Shown here: piece after piece, positions 61,531-64,000 of the stretch
Layout of the letters: each line of letters begins with the position of its first letter
How positions within the stretch are numbered: the first letter of the stretch is position 1
From: Ancistrus triradiatus
Lineage: Eukaryota > Chordata > Actinopteri > Siluriformes > Loricariidae
Length of the DNA stretch: 64,000 nt
Direction of reading: 5' to 3'
Assembly (NCBI GenBank): GCA_025084515.1
Contig: JAJAGP010000769.1
Span: 186,001-250,000, forward strand
Position numbers and translations under genes: made by a program
Notes under the pieces: model-generated
Told to the model about the DNA's origin: nothing
What the model saw: the letters and a program-made list of their open reading frames with translations, nothing else
Database searches by the model: none

Positions 61531-62092
61531 GAGCAGCGTCTGCGGTATCTGAGGCAGCAGGACCCTCACCAGGGTTCATCCGCACCTGACTCGGAGAAGC
61601 TACAGAGGCTAAGAGAGAAAGTTGAGAGCCAGGAAGCCAAGCTGAAAAAAATCCGAGCCATGAGGGGCCAAGTGGATTACAGCAAGCTCATCAATGGTAA
61701 CCTGTGTATGTATCGGTTACACTGCGTCCAAAATGCTAAAGTGTGTGGACATGAGGTACCTAGACTTACCAAGATGCCCGTGATACCTGGGTGGTGTTTC
61801 ATCAGGGTTTACTCGGGATGATGTTGCTGACTTTGTTAAACTCAGCGGCTTATAAATGGATGGAATAAATCGATAATACAGCTGCAATCTGATCTCCATA
61901 CACACAATCCTAAACACTACAGCAGTGTGTATCACTATCTTTGGTTATTACATTCTCTATAACCCTAGTGAATCGTAAGGAAAGGGTGCACAAACCTTTC
62001 CATGCTCCAAGTTCTGCTTATTTTTAGCTGAGTGATTCCTTTAAGAGCCTGATCAGGTGCTACTGGGTATGCATTCTCTTGTCTTACTTGGC

Positions 62093-62147
<55 letters not shown>

Positions 62148-63658
62148 CAGCGGAGATTGAGCATGTAAGCAGCCTGTTTCAGGAGAAGCAGGCGGAGCTT
62201 CAGCAGGCCATGGTGAAGGTAGACCATCTCACACAGCAGCTTGAGGACCTGAGACACAAGCGCATTACAGAGCCGCAACCTGCAGGGGGCGCCGCACTGG
62301 AACTGCACAAACTCTACCAAGAACTGCAGGTATGTAACGGTAACGTGGCCCATGTATCTTTCAAAACCAGTGACCACAACATGGCCAGTACATCTGTCAA
62401 ACTAACACAGTGGTATTACGTGTGTGTGTGTGTGTGTGTGTGTGTGTTTAGATCAGGAACAAGCTGAATCAGGAGCAGAACAGTAAATTGCAGCAACATA
62501 AAGACCTGCTGAACAAACGCAACCTAGAGGTGAGCATGATGGACCGACGCATCGACGAACTGAGGGAGCGGTTGTACAGGAAGAAAGCTGAGGTAATAAT
62601 AACAAAAATAATAACATTATGTCAAGAAGCAATGCGCCAACGCTAGATGGCAGCACTGGCTGGACAGACACGGCGGAGTTCGGTTTTGTGACAGCACGCA
62701 TGCGCATGCGAAAGGGTTTAGTTTATAGCGTATGGCACGGATCTCACTATTCACTCCTGTTTGCCGTCCTTGCGGCCCCTCCATCTCCTTGGCGGCTTTG
62801 GCTCATTCGGTGCGCCCCTGCCCTCCGCCTTCTCCCTCACTCGCCAGTTGCCCCTTTGGGCTTACTAATTGTACTGTACAATAACAATACAAATAATAAC
62901 AACAAAATAATAACAATAATAATAATAATAATAATACATAACAATAAATATAAATATAATAATAATAAGAAGAAGACAAATATTTAGTAATAACAGTAAT
63001 AATAGTAATAATACCCATAATAATAATAGCAATAATAATAATAATAATAATAGTAATATCTTTTTCTCCACAGTTGGGACGGGCGAGTGCTCCCTCCTCC
63101 CCTCAGACTGTCCCCGTTTCCTCTGGCCGGATTGCAGCCGTGTACCCCTACATCCAAGTGCCCTCAGTCCCAGGGAGGCAGAATAGTTTACCCCCAGACC
63201 CCCTGAAACCTCATCCAGTACCTGTTCAAAGCAGCCATACACGGTCCAGATCAGGTGAGTCATTTCCTCATACAGCTCACATACAGCCTACATACAGCCT
63301 ACATACAGCCTACATACAGCCTACATACAGCCGTCTGTCTAATTGTCACTCACTCTCAAGTCTTGCTGCACCACCTCATCACATCTCTGCATTTTATCTC
63401 TGGCTTGTTTTTAATCTTTACACTTTTCCAGCCTTTCTAACAGACGTTTCTCATCCTGTCACGGCTCTTTTCTCTCTGCCTCCCTCTTTCTCTCCTGCCC
63501 TTTCTCGATGTGTGTTTGTGGCGCTGGGTTATCTCGGGGTGTGTGCGGGGCATCAGACGACGACGTGGTGAGGAAGCCTGTGGGTCCGTGGAAGGTCTCA
63601 GATTTAGACGTCATAGTGGATGGTGAGGTGACCTCTGCCCCCAGAGGCCGTGCCACCT
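43942..63658 (+). CDS. ppp1r13b: ASPP1, 5' part of gene (10 coding exons in window, continues beyond right edge)
   Basis: Exons are 43942-43950, 50316-50472, 51157-51267, 52669-52736, 59714-59815, 61531-61705, 62148-62329, 62452-62592, 63074-63254 and 63557-63658; phases 0,1,1,0,0,1,0,0,1,1 join without a stop, giving about 409 residues. Exon 1 codes only MKP and continues as VILPVFLSADGQVLTEVPVT, the ASPP beta-grasp (RA-like) domain, through VWRGN and EHLQKLGQRRQEVKFYL. Then come PRVELTLSELQEMA, the glutamine-rich coiled coil, LKKIRAMRGQVDYSK, LYQELQIRNKLNQEQNSKL and MMDRRIDELRERLY. The stretch SSGRIAAVYPYIQVPS favours ASPP1 over ASPP2. The proline-rich, ankyrin and SH3 parts that bind p53 and PP1 lie off the edge. 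ASPP1 stimulates p53 apoptotic function and acts at cell junctions. The first intron is about 6.4 kb; the last exon's donor (63659) is the least certain. Confidence 0.88.
44550..48200. other. ppp1r13b intron 1, left part: no gene recognised
   Basis: Single-copy AT-rich intron with one SINE-like repeat (45340-45510) and no splice-flanked open frame that I trust. Short open stretches at 44473-44673 and 47408-47680 lack family resemblance. Confidence 0.5.
45340..45510 (+). repeat. Diverged SINE-like repeat
   Basis: GTATCTAGCGCGACTCACAAC, GTTGCTCAAGAGTCCAACAGTGG and GGATTCGAATCCCTGACTTTC correspond in order to the repeat at 19128-19312. Confidence 0.5.
47690..49460. repeat. Degenerate tandem array built on TTTGGTACTGGAAC
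   Basis: Two blocks (about 47690-48040 and 48760-49460) repeat variants of GGAACCTTTGGTACTGGA with spacings of roughly 12-60 bases, interrupted by the candidate exon at 48249-48395. The long hydrophobic open frames in this stretch (ELLEPLVLE-like) come from the repeat and are not called as genes. Confidence 0.65.
48249..48395 (+). other. ppp1r13b: Candidate in-frame cassette or alternative first exon of ppp1r13b
   Basis: A strong polypyrimidine tract and acceptor (CTTTTCTCCTGCCTCCCATCAG) precede 48249 and a GTGAAG donor follows 48395. The 147 nt are open and phase 0 at both ends, matching the phase-0 junction between coding exons 1 and 2. Either inclusion after MKP or use of its own ATG (48255, MKRIWSLFLRSLVKTRPW) reads straight into VILPVFLS. 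The peptide is highly basic (WLKKKPRVQKKQEKTKSS). No homologue is recognised, and function is unknown. Confidence 0.45.
51115..51153. repeat. (GT)n array directly before ppp1r13b exon 3
   Basis: GT repeat with one TT interruption runs to GTGCAG, the acceptor of exon 3. Confidence 0.95.
51295..51357. repeat. (CA)n microsatellite
   Basis: About 31 uninterrupted CA units, 28 bases after the exon 3 donor. Confidence 0.95.
51635..51676. repeat. (CA)n microsatellite
   Basis: About 21 CA units in the intron after exon 3. Confidence 0.95.
52186..52218. repeat. (GT)n microsatellite
   Basis: About 16 GT units in the same intron. Confidence 0.95.
52795..53270. repeat. Long polypyrimidine (TTCC/TTTC) tract
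   Basis: Nearly 480 bases of T/C-rich sequence with TTTCTTTC and TTCC runs, starting 59 bases after the exon 4 donor. Low-complexity frames here are artefacts. Confidence 0.85.
53830..54770. repeat. Two diverged copies of a ~180-bp repeat in ppp1r13b intron 4
   Basis: Copy 1 (about 53835-54025) and copy 2 (about 54580-54755) share, in order, CAGCAG.T.TCAC.AGA.AAG, CGCCATCTG.TGGTG, GCTAAAACTGCATGA, GATCT.TAGG and GAAAACCTCGA.TTT..GAAAG. Copies are about 745 bases apart, with AT-rich sequence between. Bases 54780-55420 are AT-rich (TTAATTAATTAA) with no gene. Confidence 0.6.
55421..55452. repeat. (CA)n microsatellite
   Basis: 16 AC units in ppp1r13b intron 4. Confidence 0.95.
56021..56061. 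repeat. (GT)n array just before the candidate alternative start exon
   Basis: About 20 GT units ending 9 bases before the ATG at 56071. Confidence 0.95.
56071..56172 (+). other. ppp1r13b: Candidate alternative first coding exon of ppp1r13b (short isoform)
   Basis: ATG at 56071 (context ACAGGATGG) opens 34 codons, MEWKHIEAVQEFTAEGQCSK through SWDSAQ, to a GTAACA donor. The exon ends in phase 0 and the next exon (59714) starts in phase 0, so the frame runs straight into MGTPRVELTLSELQ. The 400 bases upstream are more GC- and GA-rich than the surrounding intron (GAGAGCGAGAGAGAGAGC), as at many promoters. Such a product would lack the whole N-terminal beta-grasp domain, comparable in concept to N-terminally shortened ASPP2 forms. 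No homologous exon is known to me. Confidence 0.4.
56187..56226. repeat. (GT)n microsatellite
   Basis: About 20 GT units, 14 bases after the candidate exon's donor. Confidence 0.95.
56330..57500. repeat. Degenerate minisatellite rich in TGAATCA/TGAGTCA
   Basis: Repeats of GATTCATAAATGAATCAAGAATGAGTCG.TTCTTTTGTA recur with irregular spacing. Two related longer blocks, near 56480-56650 and 57150-57340, share AACGATTCACTGCAG, GGGGCATCCCTGCACTTTGTCACAGACCC and GAGGCGGAG. No coding frame. Confidence 0.75.
57710..58108. mobile_element. Non-autonomous hAT-like element
   Basis: Left end CAGCAGTTCCCAACCTTTTTACCTTGGAGCCCCCC and right end GCGAACCCCAGGTTGGGAACCATGG are inverted repeats typical of vertebrate hAT termini. 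The interior is AT-rich with a 30-base T run (about 57810-57836) and no transposase. Confidence 0.6.
59866..59904. repeat. (CA)n microsatellite
   Basis: About 19 CA units, 50 bases after the exon 5 donor. Confidence 0.95.
60051..60112. repeat. (GT)n microsatellite
   Basis: GT run with GC interruptions. Bases 60120-61460 are intron with nothing recognised. Confidence 0.95.
61470..61528. repeat. (GT)n array forming the acceptor region of ppp1r13b exon 6
   Basis: About 29 GT units run directly into TAG, the acceptor of exon 6, with no polypyrimidine tract between. Confidence 0.95.
62096..62144. repeat. (GT)n array forming the acceptor region of ppp1r13b exon 7
   Basis: About 24 GT units followed by GCAGCAG, the tandem acceptor of exon 7. 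Confidence 0.95.
62420..62447. repeat. (GT)n array forming the acceptor region of ppp1r13b exon 8
   Basis: About 14 GT units followed by TTTAG, the acceptor of exon 8. Confidence 0.95.
62880..63060. repeat. (AAT)n-rich array
   Basis: Interrupted AAT/AATAAC triplets fill most of the intron before exon 9 and end just before its TTTTTCTCCACAG acceptor. Confidence 0.9.
63272..63331. repeat. 11-bp tandem repeat (ACAGCCTACAT)
   Basis: About five perfect copies lie just after the exon 9 donor. An open frame across it (HTAYIQPTYS) is a repeat artefact. Confidence 0.9.
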
Positions 63659-63848
63659 GTGAGTTAAACAGCGCTGGGTTTTATTTTGTGGTTTAAGACA
63701 AAAAGTGTGTTTTGACCATTACGGTCACAGTAACTGTGCTCCATCGCCTTCATCTTTCATTTCTACTTCCACCTGTGAACACGTGCTATACAGTCTACAC
63801 ACACACACTAATCTCTTTAGGCTGATCTGAGTAAAGGACAGGACAGAA

Positions 63849-63850
<2 letters not shown>

Positions 63851-63892
<42 letters not shown>
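63851..63892. repeat. (CA)n microsatellite
   Basis: 21 AC units in the last intron of the window. Confidence 0.95.
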
Positions 63893-63893
<1 letters not shown>

Positions 63894-64000
63894 GAGCCCT
63901 GATTAGAGCGTCTTACACGTCACCGGTGTGTTGTGTCTCAGACTCGATTAGAGAAGAAAGCGAGGGTTTTTATCGGCCCCCGTACCTCACCCGTCCCGCT

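Overview
The window is vertebrate genomic DNA and almost certainly from a teleost fish, possibly a catfish. The genes have introns with GT-AG splice sites. Tc1-like transposons, tRNA-derived short repeats, LTR-element fragments and long (GT)n/(CA)n arrays are abundant. The coding content is a bloodthirsty-related (btr, TRIM39-like) TRIM cluster, a family expanded in ray-finned fish. Species-level assignment is inference.

Positions 1 to about 39,700 hold the TRIM cluster. The 3' end of one copy lies on the plus strand at the left edge. Five complete minus-strand genes follow (2381-4915, 6952-9639, 15578-17864, 19933-23283, 35780-38968), plus one pseudogene (24635-26687) and one detached exon fragment (28139-28802). 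Each complete gene has the same seven-exon plan: a short leader exon, a RING/B-box exon of about 554 nt, coiled-coil exons of about 96 and 234 nt, a 163-nt exon, a 36-nt exon and a PRY-SPRY exon. Flank comparison shows two nested tandem duplications: gene 2 plus gene 3 was copied to a lost copy plus gene 4, and gene 5 plus the pseudogene was copied to a lost copy plus gene 6. In both cases the first gene of the second unit is missing and transposon sequence sits in its place. These proteins are expected to be cytosolic E3 ubiquitin ligases with RING, B-box, coiled-coil and B30.2 parts, a class often involved in antiviral signalling.

Positions 27,227-34,400 are mobile-element territory. They contain a long-direct-repeat element with a minus-strand gag remnant and a captured TRIM fragment, a Tc1 remnant, a 220-bp LTR with a plus-strand gag remnant, and a 1.8-kb minisatellite whose units are 27 or 30 nt.

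Positions 40,700-64,000 are single-copy, plus-strand genes. A ptp4a2-like gene (PRL phosphatase, 41454-43089) has intact splice sites, P-loop and CAAX box. Two of its exons each carry a pair of compensating 1-base indels, and one pair creates a stop. It is followed by the 5' part of ppp1r13b (ASPP1). Ten exons from 43942 to 63658 were placed by reading frame and splice phase; they encode the N-terminal beta-grasp domain and the coiled coil, and the gene runs off the right edge. Two further in-frame candidate exons (48249-48395 and 56071-56172) suggest alternative N-termini. Four acceptors of this gene sit directly after (GT)n arrays. All exon calls were made by eye from splice motifs and family homology, without alignment or RNA data.
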